From: an uncultured Clostridia bacterium
GTDB taxonomy: Bacteria > Bacillota > Clostridia > Peptostreptococcales > Anaerovoracaceae
DNA: 18,641 bases
Direction of reading: 5' to 3'
Assembly: GCA_934247125.1 (NCBI GenBank)
Contig: CAKQIZ010000035.1
Coordinates: 1 to 18,641, forward strand
Made by a program: the position numbers and the translations under genes
Part shown: piece after piece, positions 1-7,435 of the stretch
How positions within the stretch are numbered: position 1 is the first letter of the stretch
How the letters are laid out: each line of letters opens with the position of its first letter
The notes under the pieces: model-generated
The model's database searches: none
Told to the model about the DNA's origin: nothing
Seen by the model: the letters and a program-made list of their open reading frames with translations, nothing else

Positions 1-150
1 TCGCAAAGTTGGTAATGCCTTGTTACACTAAATATATCACTTTGTTAAATTGCAGTCAATGGATTTAAATTGTTTATCGGAAGTTGTAATTTTCTGACAA
101 AGGCAAAACAAACCGCGAAAAATACTGCTTCCTCATATCGCTTCAGATGT

Positions 151-179
151 TTGTCCGGCGGCGGTATGCGTGATATAAT
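151..179 (+). promoter_or_regulatory. sigma-A promoter with extended -10, upstream of the giant multidomain gene
   Basis: A -35-like TTGTCC (151-156) is followed after 17 nt by a perfect TATAAT (174-179) carrying the extended -10 TG at 171-172. Transcription would start near 186, leaving a leader of about 94 nt before the TTG start at 280. I see no terminator, riboswitch or ORF in that leader. Bases 1-150 are AT-rich and hold nothing else I can support; they are probably the tail of the preceding intergenic region. Confidence 0.75.
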
Positions 180-279
180 ATATGTGGCAGAGGCGGCGAA
201 GCGCAGGCCGGTACAGATAAAGTAAAATATCGTTTTCGGTATAGTATAGATACAGTTACAGATCGACGGGGGAAATAGT

Positions 280-3200
280 TTGATAAGAAATTTGGTAAAA
301 GAGACGCAGCAGCTCCTGACATGCGAAAAATCTCTGGAAATACTGGATATGAGCAGAAGGGGCATGTCGCGGCTGCTGAACGATTTTCAGTGGAGAAAGA
401 CATTTGAAAAACTTGCGAAGGACGGTGAGTTTTCGGCAGGGACGATACTCAGCGCGCTGAAGCCTGTGATGGATACGTGGACAGCCGAGCCGCAGTGCGG
501 CTGGCTGGAATTCATATGCGAGGAGACAAGATCCGTGATGTATCCCGAAAATTACAGAATCACGGCAGATGAAGGGCAGAAACGTGCGAAATATTTTTTT
601 ATGGAAAATTACCGCGCGCTTCTCGGATACGAGAGGCAGGTCAAAGGTTTTTCGCCTGCGGATCACATAGAATTGCTTGACGATGACGAAGTCAGAGAGT
701 GCATGTCTTTCAAGGAGTATGAAAGACTGAAGGAATTCTGGTCCGGGAACTATATATTCGAATTCATGAGGATAAGCCGTGAGATAACTCCGTTCAATAC
801 GGTGGGGCACATCGGAGGAGTGCACCACGTGGCAACGTTCGTGGGCAGACAGCTCGCAGGGACAGACATACCTGTGGACATGGCGCTGCTGTCGGGTGCA
901 GCTGCAGGGCATGATATAGGCAAGTTCGGGTGCAGCCCGCAGGAAGCAAGGAGGATACCGTATCTTCATTATTACTACACGGATGAACTCCTGCGCAGGG
1001 AAAACATGCCGATGATCGCGCACATCGCGAGCAATCATTCGACGTGGGACCTTGAACTCGAAAATCTATCGGTGGAGTCGCTCCTGCTGATATATGCGGA
1101 TTTCAGAGTCAAGAGCAGCAGAGAAAGCGGCGAAGAGATGATACATTTCTATACGCTGGCAGAGTCCTTTGACGTGATACTCGGCAAGCTGGACAATGTC
1201 GATGTCAAAAAGCGCCATCGTTATGAGCGTGTATATGCAAAGCTCAGGGATTTCGAGGATTACCTGACAGACATGGGCGTGCAGACGGATGTCAGTATGC
1301 CGCCGGCTGAGGATGTGGGGCGTAAAAAGAAAGACACAGCACTCATGATGGGCAACGATGTCGTAGATCATATAAAGTATACGGCGATCGAGCACAATAT
1401 CAGGATAATGAGCATATTCAACAACGAATCGTCGTTCGGCAGTCTGATCGAGGCGGCCAGAAGCGAAAAACAGTGGAAGAGCCAGAGAGCTTATCTCGAC
1501 ATACTGTCCGAATATTTCACATACATGACGAAACCGGAGAAGCAGATAACGCTCAATTTCCTTTATGAACTGCTTTCACACAGAGAGGGAGATATCAGAA
1601 GACAGGCCGGAAGGCTCATGGGGAAGATCATAGCCAAATATGACGATGTGTACAGAAAAGAGCTTCCCGAGTGCGCACAGGACAGCAGCATCAATATGAC
1701 GGAAGCTGACGAGATGTGGGACACATATCTTCACAAGATCGTTTTCCCTGATTACAGAGTCACGGATCAGCACAGAAGCTGGATCGGATATACGCTGAAG
1801 GGCGTGCTGACAGGAATACTTGAAAATGCGGACAGCGACAAGGCCGGACTTTTCGTGCAGAGGTATCTGAGGCTGTTCGGATTCAGCAAAATGAAGGACA
1901 GTGCTGTTTTCGTACTGCTCGATTCAGTGATCTCGCTGCCTGACGGCATATTTTCCGATGAGGAAATGGCAGACGTGCTGGATTTCGCGGAAAAAGTATC
2001 TGTCAGGGAACCGGTAGAGATAAAGATCGGCTCACTGAGAGTCGCCGAATACATTTCCGGCAGGCTCAGGACAGCTCCGGTCCAGGACAGCATCAGGAAG
2101 ATAATAAGAAATACCGAGGATACTGCAGAGAATATAAGTGTAGCGTATCTTGTCTACAAGGTGCTCAAAAATGTAGGTGAATACAGGACTGCAGGAATTT
2201 ACTACAATAAGATAGAGACCCTGGAGCAGCACGGGACTCTTAGCGATGCGATATCGGGTATATTCCGTGAGAATCTCAAGGTCGGGACGCCGTGGGTCAT
2301 GAAGATCATAAACATGGAATTCCTGCTGGAACATGCGCTCAGCGACAGGCTGAAAGAGCAGACATTCTACCTTGCCGCACATTTTTCGAACCTCGTGAAG
2401 GTGAGCGAGCGCGTTACTGTAAGACATGAAGCGGGCCGCGGACTTATAAGAATCGCCAGCAGCCTTCCTATGGAACAGATAAATGAGCTGGTTATAGAAT
2501 TGACTAAAGGCCTCGAAATAGGCGAGTATCAGTTCTCGAAGTACATCCCCGAATATCTGGGAGAGCTCGTGCTTTATCTGCATCCGAGCGAGCTCGATGA
2601 GTTCATGGACAATATAAGCGAGCTGATAGAGAACACGAATGACAAGATAGGATCAGTCGCACTTGATACCGTTGGAGAAGTGCTGCAGAAATACTCGGGA
2701 TACAGGTATCGCAACGGAGAATCGAAAAATGCATATGAAGCGAGAAAGATCAGGATGCTGGGAATGCTTCTCAAAGGACTTGCGAATTACCATGAAGTAG
2801 TCAGCCGGGAGGCGATAATGGTGACCGGAAAATATATATTCGGCACGAAGGAGCTTTCCAGAGAAGAGAAATTCGACGTTTTCAGACAGATATACAAGAA
2901 AATGCTGACGCTGATGAACGGGATAGAAGAGTACGACATGACGTTTTTCACGAATGCAGCGGCACTCAATCACATATACAGGTTCATATCTGACTACAGG
3001 CTCTGCAGCGGTGAGATGGAGCTTGCGGTGAATGACAATGTGGCATTTTTCCCGGGGACGTTCGACCCGTTCTCGCTGAGTCACAAGGGAATAGTGCAGG
3101 CGATAAGAGACGAAGGCTTCGAAGTGTACCTGGCGCTGGACGAATTTTCATGGTCGAAGAAAACGCAGCCGAGGATGCTGAGACGCAGGATAATTTCCAT

Positions 3201-5151
3201 GTCTGTGGCAGACGAGGCGGATGTGTTCCTGTTTGCCGATGACTTCCCTGTGAATATAGCGAACCCGAAGGATCTCAGAAGGCTGAAGGAACTGTTCCCG
3301 GGCAAGGAGCTGTATCTCGTGGCGGGAAGCGACGTTATCATCAATGCATCATCGTACAAGGCTGCGCCTGTTCCTGACTCGATACATTCGATGAACCATA
3401 TAGTTTTTCAGAGGGAGACGCTCGAGGGCAAAGGTGAAGACAGAGCGGCGCTTGATGCGGCGTATATGAATATGAGTGGAAAGATACGCGAGCTCAAGCT
3501 GCCTGTGTACCTTGAAGATATAAGCTCGACCCGCATAAGGGAGAACATAGACCTGGGAAGAGACATATCGAACCTTATAGATCCGGTGGCTCAGAATTTT
3601 ATATATGATAACAGCCTGTACCTCAGAGAGCCTCAGTACAAAAATGTATTCGAGCGAAAAAACATAAGATTCGATCCGCTGAAGCAGAGAGGCAGCGGTG
3701 TGCTAAAGGATCTGGAGTCAGGCATACACGCATCCGGAGCCGATCTCGGCAGGATAAAGGCTTATTTCGACAATCCGAACGTAAGATCGGCGGCGATACT
3801 GAACGAGTACCGCAGGATATGTGCGGTCGCGGCTGTGAATGAGAGAGAGACAGGCGAGCTTTATGAGGAATTCGGAGATATAAAGATCGCATCATATCTG
3901 AGAGGAAAAGCAACAGGGCGCATGATGATAATAAGAGGGCTTTACTGCGCTGAGGAGACAGACATGCGCAAACTGATGCAGATAATAACGACGGAAGTCC
4001 TGGCAGAAGCAGCGTCGAGAGATGTGACCTATGCCATCTACCATCCGCTGGAGGACGGGACCGATGAAAAGATCCTGGATGTGCTCTGCAGGCAGGGATT
4101 TGCCGAGATCGTGATAGACGGCGTGCCGCAGGGCGTGTACGAAGTCAACATGAAATCGCCTATGGCGGTGATAGAGAACATGGATACCGTGCTGAAAGAG
4201 CCGTTCAATACGAACCCGAGGATACTGGATATACTTGAAAACACGCACATGAGCATGCAGCGGGCTCTGACGAAGCTGAATCCGGGCAGCCTGGTGCTTT
4301 CGTTCAATGCAGGTATAATGCATCAGAAGATAGTCGACATGGTGACGAAGACGAACAACGTGCCTAACTATCCGAGGGCAAAGCGCCAGCTCGGAGAATG
4401 TATGTGTGTTCCGTTCGGCAAGATACTCAGAGGCATGGTCGTGCCTAACACAGTGACGAAGACGCTGCATACCGAGAAACGGTTTACGCCGACGCTGGAC
4501 AGCTTCAGTATAGAGGAGTATCCGATGTACGCCACTATACCGAACCAGATAAAGACGATAAAATCTTTCGGCCGGCCGGTGATACTTGTAGACGATCTGC
4601 TTCACAAAGGCTACAGGATCAAGGCGCTGGATCCTGTTTTCAAGGAGAACGGCGTTGAGATAAGAAAGATGATAACCGGGCTGCTTTCAGGCTATGGCAG
4701 GGATCTTATGAACATACAGGGACGTGACGTGGAAAGTGCGTATTTTATACCCGATCTTAAAGTGTGGTTCGTTGAATCGACACTCTGCCCGTTCATAGGC
4801 GGAGACGGTGTGGAGACACTTGAGAAGACGGAGGCGAATCTGATACCGTCGATAAACCTGATACTGCCGTTCGCGGCGCCGTCTTTCCTGCGTGACTCGA
4901 GCAGAGAGTCCGTTTTCGAGTTGTCGATGGTATGCCTTGAAAACGCACAGAAGATATTCAGCGTGCTGGAGGAGGAATACCAGAATCTGTTTGAGAGAAA
5001 GCTGACAATAAAACGTCTGTCGGATGTGATCAAATCTCCGAGGATGCCTAATGGTTCGAACCGCGTGGCAGTGGATTTCAATCTGGCACCGTCAGTGTAC
5101 ATGGCTGACTACATCGAAAGACTGAAACGGCTCGAGAAAGCGCTGATATAG
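280..5151 (+). CDS. Giant fusion protein: HD hydrolase / helical repeats / NadD-like nucleotidyltransferase / GNAT-like / PRTase-like
   Basis: A 1623-aa protein with no signal peptide or membrane segments, so probably cytoplasmic. Residues about 175-310 form an HD phosphohydrolase-like domain: H182/H183, HD at 211-212, H248, H253 and D274. Residues about 370-900 are helical and HEAT-like. Residues about 918-1115 resemble NadD/PPAT nucleotidyltransferases: PGTFDP (925-930), then SLSH (932-935) where NadD has HxGH, and the late ISSTRIR motif at 1081-1087. Residues about 1165-1290 could be a degenerate GNAT fold (weak). Residues about 1305-1530 look like a phosphoribosyltransferase, with VILVDDLLHKGYR at 1434-1446 matching the PRPP-binding loop. 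In Bacillota, nadD and the HD protein yqeK are often neighbours, which makes an HD plus NadD fusion sensible; the substrate is unknown. The start is TTG 280, behind GGGGGA (268-273). A dehydrogenase-like gene follows 30 nt downstream. The reading frame is certain; the function is inferred from motifs. Confidence 0.9.
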   Translation: MIRNLVKETQQLLTCEKSLEILDMSRRGMSRLLNDFQWRKTFEKLAKDGEFSAGTILSALKPVMDTWTAEPQCGWLEFICEETRSVMYPENYRITADEGQKRAKYFFMENYRALLGYERQVKGFSPADHIELLDDDEVRECMSFKEYERLKEFWSGNYIFEFMRISREITPFNTVGHIGGVHHVATFVGRQLAGTDIPVDMALLSGAAAGHDIGKFGCSPQEARRIPYLHYYYTDELLRRENMPMIAHIASNHSTWDLELENLSVESLLLIYADFRVKSSRESGEEMIHFYTLAESFDVILGKLDNVDVKKRHRYERVYAKLRDFEDYLTDMGVQTDVSMPPAEDVGRKKKDTALMMGNDVVDHIKYTAIEHNIRIMSIFNNESSFGSLIEAARSEKQWKSQRAYLDILSEYFTYMTKPEKQITLNFLYELLSHREGDIRRQAGRLMGKIIAKYDDVYRKELPECAQDSSINMTEADEMWDTYLHKIVFPDYRVTDQHRSWIGYTLKGVLTGILENADSDKAGLFVQRYLRLFGFSKMKDSAVFVLLDSVISLPDGIFSDEEMADVLDFAEKVSVREPVEIKIGSLRVAEYISGRLRTAPVQDSIRKIIRNTEDTAENISVAYLVYKVLKNVGEYRTAGIYYNKIETLEQHGTLSDAISGIFRENLKVGTPWVMKIINMEFLLEHALSDRLKEQTFYLAAHFSNLVKVSERVTVRHEAGRGLIRIASSLPMEQINELVIELTKGLEIGEYQFSKYIPEYLGELVLYLHPSELDEFMDNISELIENTNDKIGSVALDTVGEVLQKYSGYRYRNGESKNAYEARKIRMLGMLLKGLANYHEVVSREAIMVTGKYIFGTKELSREEKFDVFRQIYKKMLTLMNGIEEYDMTFFTNAAALNHIYRFISDYRLCSGEMELAVNDNVAFFPGTFDPFSLSHKGIVQAIRDEGFEVYLALDEFSWSKKTQPRMLRRRIISMSVADEADVFLFADDFPVNIANPKDLRRLKELFPGKELYLVAGSDVIINASSYKAAPVPDSIHSMNHIVFQRETLEGKGEDRAALDAAYMNMSGKIRELKLPVYLEDISSTRIRENIDLGRDISNLIDPVAQNFIYDNSLYLREPQYKNVFERKNIRFDPLKQRGSGVLKDLESGIHASGADLGRIKAYFDNPNVRSAAILNEYRRICAVAAVNERETGELYEEFGDIKIASYLRGKATGRMMIIRGLYCAEETDMRKLMQIITTEVLAEAASRDVTYAIYHPLEDGTDEKILDVLCRQGFAEIVIDGVPQGVYEVNMKSPMAVIENMDTVLKEPFNTNPRILDILENTHMSMQRALTKLNPGSLVLSFNAGIMHQKIVDMVTKTNNVPNYPRAKRQLGECMCVPFGKILRGMVVPNTVTKTLHTEKRFTPTLDSFSIEEYPMYATIPNQIKTIKSFGRPVILVDDLLHKGYRIKALDPVFKENGVEIRKMITGLLSGYGRDLMNIQGRDVESAYFIPDLKVWFVESTLCPFIGGDGVETLEKTEANLIPSINLILPFAAPSFLRDSSRESVFELSMVCLENAQKIFSVLEEEYQNLFERKLTIKRLSDVIKSPRMPNGSNRVAVDFNLAPSVYMADYIERLKRLEKALI

Positions 5152-5181
5152 ACGGTTACGGGATCACATGGAGGAATTATT

Positions 5182-6162
5182 ATGAAGAAAAGATATATAA
5201 ATGAACTGATAGACGGCTCACGGGAGACTGTGCTCAGAAGCGGCGAAGCGCTGCTTCCTGATGCGGATCGTGTAAAAGCGGCAAACAGAGTCAATCTGCT
5301 GGCACTCGGCGATGTCGGAGGTACGGTGCTGATGGGGCTGAGACTGCTGGGAGGCGGAGCAGTCAGGCAGATAGGGATATACGATCTGGACCCGGCAATG
5401 ATGCGCCGCTACGAGATGGAAATAAACCAGATCTGTTTCCCGGACGGCAGGCAGCTGCCGGAAGTCAGGATACTGGAGCAGGATGAATTGTTCGACTGCG
5501 ATATGTTCGTGTTCTGTGCATCGAAAGGAGTGCCGCCGGTCGGTGCAGCGGGAGATGTCAGGATGGCGCAGCTCGAAGCAAACAGTCAGCTTGTGGGGAT
5601 ATACGCCGATATGGCTGTAAAGGCCGGGTTCGACGGTATATTCGCAGTCGTTTCGGATCCGGTAGATCCGCTGTGTAAAACGGCAGTGCTGTCGGGGCTC
5701 GCGCCTGAACAGGTGCAGGGATACGGGCTCGGTGTGATGAACGGGAGAGCCTCGTATTTTGCAGCAAAGGATCAGCGGTTTTCACAGTACCTTAGAGACG
5801 GGAGAGCTTTCGGTCCTCACGGTGCAGATCTCGTGATCGCAGACAGTATCTCGGATTACGATGCCGAGCTGTCCGCGGAACTGACGGAGCTCACTGTCAG
5901 GGCGAATATGATGGTGAGAGAGGACGGGTTCAAGCCATATATCGCTCCGGCCATGTCTTCAGGCGCGATATCGCTTGCGGCGACACTGAAAGGCGAGTGG
6001 AACTATTCTTCGGTATATCTCGGAAATGGCTGCAGGGGCGCTTTTCTCGGGTGCAGGAACAGACGGAGCAGAGAAGGTATCATCGTGGAAGATCTCCCGC
6101 TGGACGAACAGCTGTTCAGCTGCATAAAGCATGCGTATGATGAGCTCAAAGCGCTTAAATAA
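5182..6162 (+). CDS. Divergent lactate/malate dehydrogenase-family protein
   Basis: A 326-aa protein of the NAD-dependent LDH/MDH superfamily. After a roughly 35-residue N-terminal extension, a Rossmann glycine loop (G43, G46, G47) leads to D68 at the end of strand 2, the usual NAD ribose ligand. The GVP segment (116-118), a DPVDP motif (159-163, compare the family NPVD) and GPHGAD with H213 (family catalytic His) are all visible. Departures from the family: the Arg of GVPR is Pro119, and the region matching LDSAR reads VMNGR (185-189), so the relay Asp seems absent while the Arg is kept. It may therefore use an unusual substrate or be a weak enzyme. ATG 5182 has GGAGG (5170-5174) 7 nt upstream. 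It lies 30 nt after the giant fusion gene, so the two are probably co-transcribed. Substrate not determined. Confidence 0.85.
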   Translation: MKKRYINELIDGSRETVLRSGEALLPDADRVKAANRVNLLALGDVGGTVLMGLRLLGGGAVRQIGIYDLDPAMMRRYEMEINQICFPDGRQLPEVRILEQDELFDCDMFVFCASKGVPPVGAAGDVRMAQLEANSQLVGIYADMAVKAGFDGIFAVVSDPVDPLCKTAVLSGLAPEQVQGYGLGVMNGRASYFAAKDQRFSQYLRDGRAFGPHGADLVIADSISDYDAELSAELTELTVRANMMVREDGFKPYIAPAMSSGAISLAATLKGEWNYSSVYLGNGCRGAFLGCRNRRSREGIIVEDLPLDEQLFSCIKHAYDELKALK

Positions 6163-6172
6163 GGGCGCGGGA

Positions 6173-6234
6173 AGGCATGTGCGGAAGTGACAGGCGTATG
6201 CCGTGAACGTGGATCAGGAGACCGGTCCATGCCT
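6173..6234 (+). promoter_or_regulatory. Intergenic leader with two mutually exclusive hairpins
   Basis: The 128-nt gap between the dehydrogenase-like gene and the flavoprotein gene contains GGCATGTGC (6174-6182), which can pair with GCGTATGCC (6194-6202): 9 bp including two G.U pairs, 11-nt loop. The same 5' segment, AGGCATG (6173-6179), can instead pair perfectly with CATGCCT (6228-6234). Neither stem has a T-tract. This could be an mRNA-processing or stability element or a switch-like leader, or chance. I recognise no known riboswitch class. Confidence 0.3.
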
Positions 6235-6290
6235 ATGTGTGAGGGCTGCAGGTCATGTATATAGATATATGTAAAACTGGAGGTGGCGAT

Positions 6291-7355
6291 ATGAAAGATC
6301 TTATGATAATAGATCCATTCTGTCCGGAGGAAAGCAAAAAAGAGCGTCTTGAGAAAATAGTGGCACACAGTATCGGAGACTGCTTGTATGAACGGTTAAC
6401 AACTGTAGAAGAACTGGAAAACGCGGATCTGACGAACAAAAGGATACTGTTCACGCTGTCGCTGGGACAGTCCGGGATAAACCTCAACTGGTACAGCATG
6501 ATGAAGTATCTGCGCCTTAACAGGGATGCGCTCGACGGTTCGGTAGGAGGCGTGATACTTGACGGGAACAGCGAGATCTTTACGAAATCGACAGGACGCA
6601 GTCTGGTGTTCACCGCCAATCGTGCAGGATGCACATTCCCGGGGAGACCTCTGGTAGAAGGTACCAGGACGCTGAAAAACTACAACATACAGGCGAACAA
6701 TCTGCATACGGATAATATGGGAGCCTATATGGCGGCAGGAAAGGCTCTTGTCGAAAACATCATGAGCTACAGACCCGTAAAGAAAGAGCATCCCGAAGTG
6801 CTCGTGCTGCATGCCGGCAGCCGCAGCAAATCTAACACCATTGCTCTGTGGGAAATGATAAAGAAGCATCTTCCTGAGTGCAGCTTCAACGAGATCTCTC
6901 TGCGAAACGGCGAGGTCATGGACTGCAGAGGCTGTCCGTACGAGGTCTGCCGCCACTTTGGCGAGGAGGGAGACTGCTTCTATGGAGGTACGATAACGCA
7001 TAAGGTGTATCCAGGCATACTGTCGTGCGATGCGCTGGTGATGGTGTGTCCGAATTACAACGATGCGCTGGGAGGCAACCTTACGGCATTCGTGAACAGG
7101 ATGACTGCGCTGTTCACGACACACAGATTTTACGACAAACAGCTGTTCGGAGTTGTGATATCGGGATACAGCGGCAGCGACATCGTGGCAGAGCAGCTGA
7201 TAAGCGGGCTCAATATGAATAAAACATTTGCATTGCCCGGTAAATTTGCTATACTGGAAACTGCTAATGCTCCCCAGGAAATACTGCATTCGGAGGGAAT
7301 AGAGCAGCGCGCTGAAAACTTTGCTTACAATATGAAAAAAAATCTGATACGATAA
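6291..7355 (+). CDS. Flavodoxin-fold NAD(P)H/FMN reductase-like protein with a cysteine cluster
   Basis: A 354-aa protein. The C-terminal half (about 168-354) is an NADPH-dependent FMN reductase/iron-sulfur flavoprotein-like flavodoxin fold. GSRSKSNT (176-183) is the FMN phosphate loop (family GSPRxxxNT), and C212, C215, C220 and C229 form a C-x2-C-x4-C-x8-C cluster like the compact Fe-S motif of archaeal/clostridial Isf proteins. CPNYNDALGGNL (253-264) fits the flavin-contacting loop. The N-terminal half (1-165) has no motif I recognise; its strand/helix pattern could be a degenerate second flavodoxin-like domain. Expected role: cytoplasmic electron transfer or flavin reduction; partners unknown. 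The start is ATG 6291, 6 nt after GGAGGT (6279-6284), rather than the in-frame ATG at 6255, which has no ribosome site. Possibly co-transcribed with the dehydrogenase-like gene 128 nt upstream. Confidence 0.85.
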   Translation: MKDLMIIDPFCPEESKKERLEKIVAHSIGDCLYERLTTVEELENADLTNKRILFTLSLGQSGINLNWYSMMKYLRLNRDALDGSVGGVILDGNSEIFTKSTGRSLVFTANRAGCTFPGRPLVEGTRTLKNYNIQANNLHTDNMGAYMAAGKALVENIMSYRPVKKEHPEVLVLHAGSRSKSNTIALWEMIKKHLPECSFNEISLRNGEVMDCRGCPYEVCRHFGEEGDCFYGGTITHKVYPGILSCDALVMVCPNYNDALGGNLTAFVNRMTALFTTHRFYDKQLFGVVISGYSGSDIVAEQLISGLNMNKTFALPGKFAILETANAPQEILHSEGIEQRAENFAYNMKKNLIR

Positions 7356-7356
7356 A

Positions 7357-7374
7357 GCAGTATCCACATACTGC
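7357..7374 (+). other. Perfect 7-bp hairpin after the flavoprotein stop codon
   Basis: GCAGTAT (7357-7363) and ATACTGC (7368-7374) pair around a CCAC loop, starting 2 nt after the flavoprotein stop. No T-tract follows, so it is a weak terminator at best; a 3'-end stabiliser or boundary element between the flavoprotein gene and mgtE is possible. The 80-nt gap is too short for an M-box Mg2+ riboswitch. Confidence 0.4.
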
Positions 7375-7435
7375 AGATAAACGTGTAAGCAGAGACAGGC
7401 GCATATTTACATAAAACGAGGAAGGAGGTAATATC

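Noticed and set aside
253..262. Shared 10-mer CAGTTACAGA near the left and right edges (253-262 and 18632-18641)
   Set aside because: A 10-base match in an 18.6-kb window is easily due to chance, and the flanks do not extend the similarity; no attachment-site or mobile-element genes are present.
256..1038. Long minus-strand ORF (260 codons) opposite the start of the giant gene, and similar ones throughout
   Set aside because: They lie wholly opposite genes with clear conserved motifs and ribosome sites, and their translations are rich in His, Arg, Ser and Cys without recognisable domains. They are mirror ORFs of the coding strand.
6255..6290. Upstream in-frame ATG at 6255 for the flavoprotein
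   Set aside because: It has no ribosome site, and the extra 12 residues would include the GGAGGT that serves ATG 6291.
7356..7435. M-box (Mg2+) riboswitch ahead of mgtE
   Set aside because: The gap is only 80 nt, too short for the roughly 160-nt M-box, and only one 7-bp hairpin is visible.
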